A model generated the notes under the pieces. It searched no databases. It saw nothing but the letters and a program-made list of their open reading frames with translations, and was not told the origin of the DNA. Both the position numbers and the translations under genes were made by a program. Of a stretch of 64,000 nt of DNA, positions 9,588 to 18,885 are shown one piece after another. Source of the DNA: DASRDU01 sp035652435 (GTDB taxonomy: Bacteria > Acidobacteriota > Blastocatellia > RBC074); contig DASRDU010000067.1 of assembly GCA_035652435.1 (NCBI GenBank), positions 18,083 through 82,082 on the forward strand, written 5' to 3'. How positions within the stretch are numbered: the first letter of the stretch is position 1; each line of letters starts with the position of its first letter.

Positions 9588-9605
9588 ATCACGGATTGCC
9601 GTGAT
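9588..9605. promoter_or_regulatory. Inverted repeat, possible operator
   Basis: ATCACGG and CCGTGAT are separated by ATTG, an 18-base dyad about 175 bases upstream of the receptor start. It is the size of a dimeric regulator site. There is no T-tract, so termination is unlikely. Low certainty. Confidence 0.25.
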
Positions 9606-9780
9606 GACATAATCCGGCTCTTTTGACGCAACAGCCGGGTACAAAAGTACAGATCAGACTCCTGCGGCAGGAGGTTCACACCAGACCGCACACTCTGATC
9701 TGAAGGGCTTCGTGTGCCTGTTTGTCAAACTCAGCGTGCCTCCGGTCGGCATTTGAAGGCGCGATTTGAAAGGAGAAAAA

Positions 9781-12700
9781 ATGAAGTCAGCAAGACGACG
9801 AACCAGGGTGTTTCTTCCCGCCCTCGTTCCAGTATTACTTCTGATGGCAGCCACCATCGCTGCGCTCCCGGCGCCAGTCCGGGGGCAGCAGGTGACGGCG
9901 GCCATTCTGGGAAGAGTCACTGACCAGTCCGACGCCCCGATTGCCAACGCGAAGGTGACGGCAAAGGATGAGGCGCGCGGGACGCTCTGGTCAACGGAAA
10001 CCAATACCGAAGGCGTCTTCAACCTGCCGCGCCTGCCCGTTGGCAGCTACGAAGTCAGGGTCGAGGCCCCGGGTTTCAAGGCCGCCCTGCAGCCGGCCAT
10101 CCAGCTCGTCCTCAACCAGACGGCCCGCGTGGACGTCAAGATGCAGGTCGGCGACCTCAGCCAGACGGTCGAGGTCACCTCCGACGCCCCGCTGCTGCAG
10201 ACCGAGAGTACGCAACTCGGAACCATCATTGATTCCAAAACCAACGTCGCGCTCCCGCTGGCCACGCGGAATTACATCCAGCTGACCCTGCTCGCGCCGG
10301 GCAGCATCAACCCGAACCCCGCGTCCTTCACCGGCGGCGGCCCCGCCATCTTCAGCGGCAGACCCTATATCAACGGGAACCGCGAACAGGCCAATAACTT
10401 CCTGCTCGACGGCGCGGACAATAATCAGGTTTCAGATAACCTGGTCGGGTTCACGCCGGCGCCGGACGCGATTCAGGAGTTCAACCTGATCACCAACAAC
10501 GCGTCGGCCGAGTTCGGCAACTTCCAGGGCGGGATCATCAGCGTCTCGATCAAGTCCGGGACCAACCAGTTTCACGGCAACGCCTACGAATTCTTCCGCA
10601 ACGACGTGCTGAATGCCAACAACTGGTCCAACAACCTGTTCGGCTCTCCCAAGCCGAAGATCCGCTACAACCAGTTCGGCGGCACGTTCGGGGGGCCGAT
10701 CAAAAGGGACAAGCTCTTCTTCTTCGTGGATTATTCGGGGCTGCGGAACAACACCCCGGCCGCGAGCGGCCCGGTCACCGTCTTCAGTGCGGCGCAGCGG
10801 CAGGGGGATTTCTCGGCCCTCTGCCCGCAGTACACCCCGAGTGGCGAGTGTGCCAAGGATCCAAAAACTGGGCAGTATGTGGGAACCCAGCTCTTCAACC
10901 CGTTTCAGCGCGATGCGAGCGGGAAGCGGGCCCTCTTCCCCAACAATAAGATCCCGATCAATCTGATCAACCCGGTGGCCAGGGCGCTCTTCAGTTCGTC
11001 GCTTTACCCGGCGCCACTTAACACTGCCCTGCAGGGCAATCAGGTCAACACCACCAGCACCTTCAACCATTCTGATCAGGGCGACGTCAAGATTGACTAC
11101 AGCCTCTCGCAGAAGGATCACATCTTCGGGCGTTATTCACAGAGCCGCACGGATAACCCGACGATCAATACCTTCCCGCTCTTCGCCGACAGCTTCGCCA
11201 ACGCCCCGACTTATAACGTCGTCGGCAACTGGACGCGGACGTTCAATCCGGGGCTGGTGAACGAGGCGCGTGTCGCGGTCAACTACGTCCGGGTGCATAA
11301 CGGCGGCGCCACCAAGGGCCTGGGGAACGTGGCGCAGGATCTGGGGATCGCCAACGGCAATGCCCGCGGCCCCGGCCTCTTCGCGCTCAACTTCAGCTCG
11401 ACGTTTGTGAACAGCATCGGCGATGCCAACACCGGCACGCAGCAGTTGTTCGCCGACACGGTGATTCAGCTCGGTGACTCGCTGATCATCACGCGCGGTC
11501 AACACATCTTCAAGACAGGGTTCCAGTACATGCGTAACCGGGTGAACACGTTCTACGCCGGGAACAACGGCCGGACCGGGTTCATGAACTTTACGGGGCA
11601 CTTTACCGCCGGCCCTGACCCGCAATCCGGTTTGGCCAACACCGGCAACGGCGCGGTAGATTTCTTCCTCGGGCTGCCGGAACAAGTGGGGCTCGGCGTG
11701 AACAGCGGCACCTGGGGACAGCGTTCGCACGTCATCTCGGCCTACTTCCAGGATGACTGGCGTTTCTCCAACAACCTGACGCTGAATCTCGGGTTGCGCT
11801 ACGAGACTCACACCCCATGGGTCGAAGTGAAAGACCGGCAGGTCAACTTCGGCCCGATCAGCGGCGCCGTTCAGTGCGCGGGCAAGGGCCGGCCCGACCT
11901 CGGGTGCAACACCCCGGCCACCATCTATGACGACAACCGCGCGCTCTACAACCCGCACAACTTCGGGAAGGGCAATTTCCAGCCGCGGATCGGGTTCGCC
12001 TGGACGCCGGAGCGCCTGGGCGGGAAAACCGTGATTCGCGCGGCCTACACGATCTCTTCCTACCTGGAAGGGACCGGGACCAACCTGCGGCTGACAATCA
12101 ACCCGCCGTTCACGACCGAGTCCGGCGCGAACTATTCGTCGCTCGTGCTGCCGGCATCGAGGACGGAGCAGGGGCTGACGGTCGCGACTAAGCCGGGTGA
12201 CCCGTACGCCGGCGTGTTCATCCGCCTCTGGGATCCGAACGTTCAGCCCGCAATCGTCCAGCAGTGGAATCTCTCGGTGCAGCACCAGTTCACCAAAGAC
12301 ACGACATTGCAGCTCGGTTATGTCGGCCAGCGCGGGACTCACCTGATGGTGCCGATGCCGTACCATCAGCGCCGGCTCCTCGGCGGATTCAACGCCGACG
12401 GCACTCCGAAGACCGCGCCCAGCCCGTATCTGTCGGGCAACCCCGCGCTCTCAACCATCGCGGAGATTTCGGGCACCGAGTCCAACGGCCTTCAGAATTA
12501 CAACGCTCTGCAGGCGACCCTGCAGAAACGGTTCACGAGCAGTCTCCAGTATCAGGTGGCCTACACCTACTCCAAGGCGATGGCCAACTCGAGCGGTTAT
12601 TACGGGAGCTGGGGCGGGCAGACGATTCCGGCTTCCCCCTACTGGCAGAATCTGTATGACGGGAAGGCGGAGTGGGCCCCGGCCTTTTTTGACGCGACCC

Positions 12701-13254
12701 ACACCCTCTCGACTTACGCCGTCTACGAACTGCCGGTCGGCAAGGGCAAGAAGTTCGGCGGCAATATGAACAAGGTGGCCAACGCGGTCGTCGGCGGCTG
12801 GCAGGTGAGTGGCATCCTGCAACTTCACTCCGGGTTCCCGCTCTCGATCTCCGGCCCCGATAATTCCGGCACCAACTCGCGTGGCGCGCGCGCCAACTGC
12901 ATCGGGCCGTCTAATGTCTTCGGTCGGCAGAATGCGGTTGATGCCGCCGGCAAGCCGGTTCTCGGCTATCAGTGGTTTGACCCCAAACCCTACGCCCCTG
13001 CCGCCAATGGGACCTTCGGAACCTGCGGCGCGGCGACGGTCCGCGGGCCGGACCTCAAGACTCTGGACATGGGCTTCCAGAAGCATTTCGCCATCACTGA
13101 GTCGAAGGGGATTGAGTTCAGAAGTGAATTCATCAACTTCACGAATACCCCGATTCTCACCGCACCGGGCACCGGACTCGGCGCGGGCCTCGGGCTGATC
13201 CAGGGCTCGCAGGGGCCGCGCACAATCCAGTTCGCTTTGAAGATCCACTTCTGA
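9781..13254 (+). CDS. TonB-dependent receptor with carboxypeptidase-regulatory-like N-terminal domain (second)
   Basis: A 1157-aa outer-membrane receptor of the same class as the one at 3837. The signal peptide spans residues 1-35 (ends PAPVRGQ). The regulatory-like domain spans about 37-120 (ILGRVTDQSDAPIANAKV). A plug region contains FLLDGADNNQVSDN. A long beta-barrel follows, ending KIHF with a C-terminal aromatic. The frame is open from a TTG at 9766, but AAAGGAG followed by five A residues fixes the start at the ATG at 9781. A hairpin terminator follows the stop. Lying upstream of a TPR protein, a CRTAC1 protein, a beta-hexosaminidase and a symporter, it may import N-acetylhexosamine oligomers, which is inference. 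Confidence 0.9.
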   Translation: MKSARRRTRVFLPALVPVLLLMAATIAALPAPVRGQQVTAAILGRVTDQSDAPIANAKVTAKDEARGTLWSTETNTEGVFNLPRLPVGSYEVRVEAPGFKAALQPAIQLVLNQTARVDVKMQVGDLSQTVEVTSDAPLLQTESTQLGTIIDSKTNVALPLATRNYIQLTLLAPGSINPNPASFTGGGPAIFSGRPYINGNREQANNFLLDGADNNQVSDNLVGFTPAPDAIQEFNLITNNASAEFGNFQGGIISVSIKSGTNQFHGNAYEFFRNDVLNANNWSNNLFGSPKPKIRYNQFGGTFGGPIKRDKLFFFVDYSGLRNNTPAASGPVTVFSAAQRQGDFSALCPQYTPSGECAKDPKTGQYVGTQLFNPFQRDASGKRALFPNNKIPINLINPVARALFSSSLYPAPLNTALQGNQVNTTSTFNHSDQGDVKIDYSLSQKDHIFGRYSQSRTDNPTINTFPLFADSFANAPTYNVVGNWTRTFNPGLVNEARVAVNYVRVHNGGATKGLGNVAQDLGIANGNARGPGLFALNFSSTFVNSIGDANTGTQQLFADTVIQLGDSLIITRGQHIFKTGFQYMRNRVNTFYAGNNGRTGFMNFTGHFTAGPDPQSGLANTGNGAVDFFLGLPEQVGLGVNSGTWGQRSHVISAYFQDDWRFSNNLTLNLGLRYETHTPWVEVKDRQVNFGPISGAVQCAGKGRPDLGCNTPATIYDDNRALYNPHNFGKGNFQPRIGFAWTPERLGGKTVIRAAYTISSYLEGTGTNLRLTINPPFTTESGANYSSLVLPASRTEQGLTVATKPGDPYAGVFIRLWDPNVQPAIVQQWNLSVQHQFTKDTTLQLGYVGQRGTHLMVPMPYHQRRLLGGFNADGTPKTAPSPYLSGNPALSTIAEISGTESNGLQNYNALQATLQKRFTSSLQYQVAYTYSKAMANSSGYYGSWGGQTIPASPYWQNLYDGKAEWAPAFFDATHTLSTYAVYELPVGKGKKFGGNMNKVANAVVGGWQVSGILQLHSGFPLSISGPDNSGTNSRGARANCIGPSNVFGRQNAVDAAGKPVLGYQWFDPKPYAPAANGTFGTCGAATVRGPDLKTLDMGFQKHFAITESKGIEFRSEFINFTNTPILTAPGTGLGAGLGLIQGSQGPRTIQFALKIHF

Positions 13255-13287
13255 CGGGGCGGATCTTCCGGGTGATCGCTTTACAGG

Positions 13288-13327
13288 CAGCGGAGCCGCT
13301 TTCAGGAGGGAGTGGCTCCGCTGTTTT
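13288..13327 (+). terminator. Rho-independent terminator after second receptor
   Basis: A 13-bp stem (CAGCGGAGCCGCT pairing with AGTGGCTCCGCTG, one G-U pair) and a 10-base loop, followed directly by TTTT. It lies 33 bases after the receptor stop. Confidence 0.8.
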
Positions 13328-13417
13328 ACAAATCGGCATGAGTCTGGCTTTTCAATTCCGGGCTGAAGGATAATCCGCCGTTGCAGTCCAGATTCGCTCC
13401 CGCAGTCGAAGGAAATC

Positions 13418-14614
13418 ATGTTTCAGAACACTCCCGGAAAAATCATTTCAATCATTGCCCTGCTCGCCCTTGTGGGCACAGTCTCTGCACAGGGGACGCG
13501 CCGGGCCTCACCGCCTGCATCTTCGCCTGCCGCAGCCAGCGCGCAGCAGGCGTTTGAGCGCGGGGACTGGGAGGCGGCCGTTCGCGGTTTTGAGGGTCTG
13601 GTGAAGGCCGCTCCGGGCAACGCCGATTACCATTTGAAACTGGGCGTTGCCCTTTACGCGGCGGGCCGCCCCGCTGATGCGGTACTCGTACTCAGGCAGG
13701 CGCTCAAACTCCGACCCGGCTTCGTTCAGGCCCGTCACTATCTCGGCGCGAGTCTCGCCGAGGCCGGGCAGTGCGCGGAAGCGCTCCCGCTGCTCAAAAA
13801 GGATCTGCCGCAGATGACGAATCAGGATTTGCGGCGCGTCGCCGGGCTCGCCGGGGTGCGGTGCAGCATGGGGGCCAATCAACTGGATGAGGCCGTGGAT
13901 TTCGTCCGGCTGCTCGCCCGCGACTTCCCGAACGACGCCGAAGTCCTGTTTCAGGCCGTGCATGTTTATTCCGACCTCTCGCTGCGGGCCTCGCAGGAAC
14001 TGCTCTTCAAGGCCCCGTCGTCTTATCAGGTGCGGCTGCTCAACGCCGAGGCGCTCGAGACGCAGGAGCGGTGGAACGACGCGGCCGCGGAGTACCGCGC
14101 GATTCTGGCGACGAATCCGAACCTGCCCGGCATTCATTACCGGCTCGGTCGGCTGCTGCTGTCGCTCCCGGAAAATGCCGTGACCCCGACCACGCGCGAT
14201 GAAGCGCGCAGGGAATTTGAAGACGAGTTGAAGATCAACCCGCGCAACGCCGGGGCGGAGTACGTGCTCGGTGAACTCGCGCGCCAGGCGCGTGACTGGG
14301 CACAGGCCGTCGCGCATTTCTCGAACGCGGCAAAACTCGACCCCGCATTCGCCGACGCTTTCATCGGCCTCGGCAGGTCGCTCGTCGCCGACCGGAAATT
14401 TGCCGAAGCAGTCGCGCCGCTCGAACACGCCGCGAAACTCCAGCCCGATAACCCGGCGACTCATTACCATCTGGCCGTCGCCTACAGTCGCACGGGGCGC
14501 AAGGCGGAGGCGGAAAGGGAATCCGCGACCTTCCGGCAGACTTCCGACAAGGCCCGTCAGGCAAAGCAGGAGATCCAGACCGGCGTCCTCGGCCCGCAGA
14601 AGGCTGAACCGTAG
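13418..14614 (+). CDS. Secreted tetratricopeptide-repeat protein
   Basis: A 398-aa protein with a signal peptide over residues 1-25 (ends VSAQG) and a chain of TPR-like helical pairs. The repeats are recognisable from A.....FERGDWEAAVRGFE, ADYHLKLGVALYAAGRPADAV, ARHYLGASLAEAGQCAEAL, AEYVLGELARQARDWAQAV, ADAFIGLGRSLVADRKFAEAV and ATHYHLAVAYSRTGRKAEAE. It probably acts as a periplasmic or outer-membrane scaffold. It sits 96 bases before a CRTAC1-family gene on the same strand, a pairing common in Acidobacteriota, which suggests joint function. No enzymatic motif is present. Confidence 0.82.
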   Translation: MFQNTPGKIISIIALLALVGTVSAQGTRRASPPASSPAAASAQQAFERGDWEAAVRGFEGLVKAAPGNADYHLKLGVALYAAGRPADAVLVLRQALKLRPGFVQARHYLGASLAEAGQCAEALPLLKKDLPQMTNQDLRRVAGLAGVRCSMGANQLDEAVDFVRLLARDFPNDAEVLFQAVHVYSDLSLRASQELLFKAPSSYQVRLLNAEALETQERWNDAAAEYRAILATNPNLPGIHYRLGRLLLSLPENAVTPTTRDEARREFEDELKINPRNAGAEYVLGELARQARDWAQAVAHFSNAAKLDPAFADAFIGLGRSLVADRKFAEAVAPLEHAAKLQPDNPATHYHLAVAYSRTGRKAEAERESATFRQTSDKARQAKQEIQTGVLGPQKAEP

Positions 14615-14710
14615 AAGGACGGCGGCCTTCTGCACTCTATTTTCTTCCGGCCTCGTTGAAGACAGCGGCGGCCCGGCGCGGCCTGCAGCACATTTTCGGG
14701 CCTGATTTGT

Positions 14711-16414
14711 ATGCGGCCATTTTTCATTCTCACCTGCTTCCTGTCGGTCAGCCTGATGGCCTCAGCGCCGACTGCAGGGCAATCTGTCGTGCAGTTCTCA
14801 GACGTGACGAAGGCCGCTGGGATCGGCTTCGTCCACCTCAGGGGCAGCAACGGGATTTCGACGATTCTTGAAGAGGCCGGCCCCGGAGTGGGCGTGGCGG
14901 ATTACGACAACGACGGGTATCCGGATATTTACTTCGTCAATGGGCGCGACCTGTACGGCCGCGGGATCGCGGCGCGCAACGCGCTCTACCGCAACAACGG
15001 CGACGGCACGTTCGGTGACGTGACCGACAAAGCCGGAGTCCCCGGCAGCGGATATGGCATCGGCTGCGTGTGGGGCGATTACGACAACGACGGGAATGCT
15101 GATCTTTACGTGACCCAGTACGGCAAAAACATTCTCTATCACAACAACGGCGACGGCACGTTCAGCGACGTCACCGACAAAGCCGGCGTGGGGGCGACGG
15201 AGTTCGGAGCCGTATTTCATTCGGGCGCAACGTTCTTTGATTATGACCGCGACGGGCATCCTGACCTTTACGTCGGCAGCTACGTCACCTTCGGCCCGAA
15301 CAGCCGCCGCACCTGCCTGCTCGGCAGCGGCGTGCCGACCAGCTGCCCGCCTTCCGTCTATCCCGGCACGCCCGCGGTGCTGTATCACAACAACGGCGAC
15401 GGGACGTTCACCAACGTGACGAAGGCCGCCAGGATCTTCCAGCCCAACGGCAAGAACCTTTCCGTCGGGGCGTGCGATTATGACAACGACGGCTGGCCCG
15501 ACCTGTTCGTCGCCAACGACGGCGTCGAGGCCTACCTCTATCACAACAACCGCAACGGCACCTTCACCGACGTAGCGATGACCGCTGGCGTGGCACTGAC
15601 CGCCGACGGCGGGACGATGGCGGCGATGTGCATTTCGCACGGGGATTACGACAACGACGGGAACCTCGACCTCTACATCTCGGACTTCCAGGCCGTCCCC
15701 GACCGCGTCTTCCGCAACGACGGCAAGGGCTTCTTCGACGAGGTGAGTGACGAGGTGGGCATCGCCGAGCCGACCCGGTCGGTGCTGAGTTTCGGCGGCG
15801 GTTTTTTCGACTACGACAACGACGGGTGGCTCGACATCTTTATCGCCAACGGCCACGTCTACCCCGAAGTCGAGCAGGCCACGCCGGGCGTTCGTTACAA
15901 GCAGCTCAATCAGTTGTTCCACAACGACGGCACGGGCAGATTCGTTGAGGTCACGAAAACTTCCGGCAACGGTTTCGCCACCCCTCGGGCCGCGCGCGGT
16001 GCGGCATTCGCCGATTTCGATAACGACGGGAATGTTGACGTGGTCGTTGCCAACAACAATGACCCGCCGCTGCTGCTGCGCAATTCAGGGGCTGCCGGCC
16101 ACCACTTTCTTAACTTCAAGCTGGTCGGCACAAAAAGCAACCACGACGCGACGGGGGCGCGGGTCAGAGTGCGCGCGGGCGGGCTCACACAGATTCGCGA
16201 GATAGCTGCCGGTGGCAGCTACTTCTCACACAGCGACCTGCGCGCTCACTTCGGTCTGGGGAAAAACAGTCGTGTCGAGAGCGTGGAAGTGTCGTGGCCG
16301 AGCGGCGCGCGCCAGACTTTTCGCAACGTGGAGGCGGACAGGTTTTATCTGATCGAGGAAGGGAAGGATCAGATTCAGTCGCAGAAGACGGGGCGGCCGG
16401 TCGTCAGACGCTGA
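14711..16414 (+). CDS. CRTAC1-family protein with FG-GAP/VCBS repeats and ASPIC/UnbV domain
   Basis: A 567-aa secreted protein. A signal peptide spans residues 1-23. Seven calcium-binding D-x-D-x-D-G-x-x-D repeats follow (DYDNDGYPDIYFVN, DYDNDGNADLYVTQ, DYDRDGHPDLYVGS, DYDNDGWPDLFVAN, DYDNDGNLDLYISD, DYDNDGWLDIFIAN, DFDNDGNVDVVVAN), which build an integrin-alpha-like beta-propeller. The ASPIC/UnbV module is at about 480-550 (VESVEVSWPSGARQTF). It likely binds ligand or protein outside the cell. It follows the TPR gene in what looks like one transcription unit. The biological role of the family in Acidobacteriota is not settled. Confidence 0.9.
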   Translation: MRPFFILTCFLSVSLMASAPTAGQSVVQFSDVTKAAGIGFVHLRGSNGISTILEEAGPGVGVADYDNDGYPDIYFVNGRDLYGRGIAARNALYRNNGDGTFGDVTDKAGVPGSGYGIGCVWGDYDNDGNADLYVTQYGKNILYHNNGDGTFSDVTDKAGVGATEFGAVFHSGATFFDYDRDGHPDLYVGSYVTFGPNSRRTCLLGSGVPTSCPPSVYPGTPAVLYHNNGDGTFTNVTKAARIFQPNGKNLSVGACDYDNDGWPDLFVANDGVEAYLYHNNRNGTFTDVAMTAGVALTADGGTMAAMCISHGDYDNDGNLDLYISDFQAVPDRVFRNDGKGFFDEVSDEVGIAEPTRSVLSFGGGFFDYDNDGWLDIFIANGHVYPEVEQATPGVRYKQLNQLFHNDGTGRFVEVTKTSGNGFATPRAARGAAFADFDNDGNVDVVVANNNDPPLLLRNSGAAGHHFLNFKLVGTKSNHDATGARVRVRAGGLTQIREIAAGGSYFSHSDLRAHFGLGKNSRVESVEVSWPSGARQTFRNVEADRFYLIEEGKDQIQSQKTGRPVVRR

Positions 16415-16732
16415 GCAGAATAGAAAGGCGTCGGCAGCGGGAATCAGTCGGAGGTGACAAGGGCCGTATGAATCAGTTCCTGACATCATCTTTTTGTCGC
16501 GCAGTAAGTCATTGCAAACAGGTGTTGCCGGTTATCGAATTAACCTGTTAGCTTACCGTAAGGCTATTGAATCTCTCCCGGGAGAGCGAGTAGCTTCCGT
16601 CTGTCGCTGCTTCACGGCCAGCCCATCATCAGATCGGCCTTCGGACAGTGATGGCCGGAGTAACAATCACAGGCGGGGGCGGCCGAACGTCATCACCGTC
16701 TGATCACTTCAACATCAAATTACCAGGCTTGC
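16415..16732. other. Intergenic region before the hexosaminidase
   Basis: 318 bases with no plausible gene. It contains the second copy of the shared TTAACCTGTTA motif at 16540-16562. I see no strong terminator and no clear -35/-10 pair. The ribosome-binding site before 16733 is weak (AGG about 5 bases upstream). Confidence 0.5.
16540..16562 (+). promoter_or_regulatory. Shared 23-bp regulatory motif, copy 2
   Basis: TTAACCTGTTAG followed by CTTACCGTAAG, matching the element at 9393-9415 at about 20 of 23 positions. It lies about 170 bases upstream of the GH20 gene. Possible operator of a shared amino-sugar regulon; inference. Confidence 0.35.
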
Positions 16733-18868
16733 ATGAAAAACAGAAAAATTGCTTTGCTCGGTTTGATTCTGTTTTGTGCCTTGCAGGGCGCCGCTCAAAC
16801 CAACATGACATCCGAAAGTCGTCACAATCTGCTGCCGGTGCCGGTGGCAGTTCAGTTCAAGCCGGGTCGCCTGGCGATCACGAAATCGTTCTCCGTCGCG
16901 GTCAGGGGGCATCAGGATAATCGGGTGATGGCGGGCATTGACCGCGCGGTCAGGCGGCTGGAAGGCCGGATCGGGATGGAACTGGCGCGCGGGCTCGCGG
17001 ACGATGCCGCAACGGCGACGCTGCTCGTCGAGTGTCAGGGGCCGGGCCAGGACGTGCCCTCGCTCAATGAGAATGAATCCTACTCGCTCGGAGTCTCGGA
17101 GCGTCAGGCCGTGCTGAATGCGGCAACGGCAGTCGGAGTGTTGCGCGGGCTCGAAACGTTCCTGCAGTTGCTCGGCAGCGACCGCGACGGGGATTTCATT
17201 CCGGCCGTCAGCATCGAGGACAAGCCGCGCTTCCCCTGGCGCGGGCTGATGATTGATTCGAGCCGCCACTTTCAGCCGCTTGAGGTTATCAAGCGCAACC
17301 TTGACGGGATGGCGGCGGTCAAGCTCAACGTGCTGCACTGGCACCTGGTTGATGATCAGGGCTTCCGCGTCGAAACCAGCAGGTATCCGAAACTCTACCT
17401 GCTCGGGTCCGACAAGCTCTACTACACGCAGGATCAGGTGCGCGACGTCATCGCTTACGCCCGCGACCGGGGCATCCGCGTCGTCCCGGAATTCGACATC
17501 CCAGGGCACGCGACGAGCTGGCTGGTCGGTCACCCCGAACTCGGCAGCGCGCCGGGGCCATATCAGATCGAGCGGCAGGCAGGGATCTTTGAGCCGGCCC
17601 TCGACCCGACCCGCGAGGAAGTTTACAAGCTCCTTGACGGTTTCCTGGGCGAGATGGCCGGGCTCTTCCCCGACGCTTACATTCACATCGGCGGCGACGA
17701 GAATGAAGGCAAGCAGTGGGACCGCAACCCGCAGATCCAGGCCTTCATGAAGGCGAAGGGGATCAAAAACAATCACGAATTGCAGGCCCACTTCAACAAG
17801 CGCATCGCGCAGATCCTGAAAAAGTACAACAAGAAGATGATCGGCTGGGAGGAGATTCTGCACCCCGAACTTCCCCGGGACATCGTCGTCCATTCGTGGC
17901 GCGGCCCGGCGGCGCTGGCCGAGGCCGCGAAGAAGGGCTTCAGCGGCATCCTCTCGGCGGGCTATTACATTGACCTGATGTTCCCGGCTTCGGAGCATTA
18001 CGCCGTTGACCCAATCGCTGCCAACAGCGGGCTCAGTGAACAACAGGCCGCGCTCGTGCTGGGCGGCGAGGCGACGATGTGGAGCGAGTACGTCAGCCCG
18101 GAGACGATTGACTCACGCATCTGGCCGCGCACCGCCGCCATCGCCGAGCGCTTCTGGTCGCCGCGCACGGTCACCGACGTTGACGACATGTACCGCCGCC
18201 TGAAAGTGATCAGCATCCAGCTGGAAGAACTGGGGCCGATGCATGAAAGGAACACGCCGGTGCTGCTCCGCCGGCTGGCGAAGAGTCACGACATCAAGCC
18301 GCTCAGAACGCTGCTCTCGGTGATCGAGCCGGTCAAAAGGTACAACCGCGGCAGGCTGCACCCCACGACGATGCTCAGCCCGCTCACGAGTCTGGTTGAC
18401 GCCGCCCGCCCCGACGCCGAAGCCGCCCGCCCCTTCGCCGCGCTCGTTGACGGACTGCTCGCCGACGCGCCGCGCTTCCAGACGAATCAGGAAAGCCTGC
18501 GGGCAATGCTCACCGAGTGGCGCGACCTCCGCCCGACAATTGATGCGATGATCAGTCGGTCTGCCGCCCTGCGCGACGCCGAACCGTTCGCCAGGGATTT
18601 ATCAGAGCTTGCGACGGCGGGCCTCGAAGCGCTCTCACACCTGTCCGCCGGGACTGCCCCGTCGCAGGAGTGGCGCGAGGCGAAGATGGCGATGATCGCA
18701 CAGGCCGCGAAGCCGAAAGCCGCGCTCGAATTCGTCATCCTCTCCGGCGTCAGACAACTGGTGATCGCGGCGGCCGAAGCGCCGCAACTCAAAACGACCC
18801 CGCAGGCGGAATGGATCAGGCGGGTCAAAACGCTCGCCGGCGAAAAGAACTCTGAATCAGGCAACTGA
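16733..18868 (+). CDS. GH20 beta-N-acetylhexosaminidase
   Basis: A 711-aa exported glycosidase that removes terminal beta-linked GlcNAc or GalNAc by substrate-assisted catalysis. A signal peptide spans residues 1-21 (ends GAAQ). A GH20b-like non-catalytic domain spans about 32-160. The TIM barrel spans about 165-490 and contains RGLMIDSSRHF, NVLHWHLVDDQGFR, PEFDIPGHATSW and the catalytic Asp322-Glu323 pair in HIGGDENEG. Conserved sugar-binding aromatics appear in WEE and MWSEYV. A 200-residue C-terminal helical region follows. The symporter gene starts 17 bases downstream, so released sugar and its importer are co-expressed. All catalytic residues are intact. Confidence 0.93.
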   Translation: MKNRKIALLGLILFCALQGAAQTNMTSESRHNLLPVPVAVQFKPGRLAITKSFSVAVRGHQDNRVMAGIDRAVRRLEGRIGMELARGLADDAATATLLVECQGPGQDVPSLNENESYSLGVSERQAVLNAATAVGVLRGLETFLQLLGSDRDGDFIPAVSIEDKPRFPWRGLMIDSSRHFQPLEVIKRNLDGMAAVKLNVLHWHLVDDQGFRVETSRYPKLYLLGSDKLYYTQDQVRDVIAYARDRGIRVVPEFDIPGHATSWLVGHPELGSAPGPYQIERQAGIFEPALDPTREEVYKLLDGFLGEMAGLFPDAYIHIGGDENEGKQWDRNPQIQAFMKAKGIKNNHELQAHFNKRIAQILKKYNKKMIGWEEILHPELPRDIVVHSWRGPAALAEAAKKGFSGILSAGYYIDLMFPASEHYAVDPIAANSGLSEQQAALVLGGEATMWSEYVSPETIDSRIWPRTAAIAERFWSPRTVTDVDDMYRRLKVISIQLEELGPMHERNTPVLLRRLAKSHDIKPLRTLLSVIEPVKRYNRGRLHPTTMLSPLTSLVDAARPDAEAARPFAALVDGLLADAPRFQTNQESLRAMLTEWRDLRPTIDAMISRSAALRDAEPFARDLSELATAGLEALSHLSAGTAPSQEWREAKMAMIAQAAKPKAALEFVILSGVRQLVIAAAEAPQLKTTPQAEWIRRVKTLAGEKNSESGN

Positions 18869-18885
18869 TTTCCCCGGAATCAGAC

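Larger units (their letters stand above)
9204..9780. other. Divergent control region between regulator and second TonB-dependent receptor
   Basis: 577 bases without a credible gene. It holds the leftward promoter at 9322-9351, a TTAACCTGTTAA-containing element at 9393-9415 that recurs at 16540, and a small inverted repeat ATCACGG-ATTG-CCGTGAT at 9588-9605. I could not identify a convincing rightward promoter. AAAGGAG at 9769-9775 is the ribosome-binding site for the ATG at 9781. Confidence 0.55.

Noticed and set aside
11137..12366. 409-codon minus-strand frame opposite the second TonB receptor
   Set aside because: Antisense shadow; the plus-strand receptor is clearly the coding frame.
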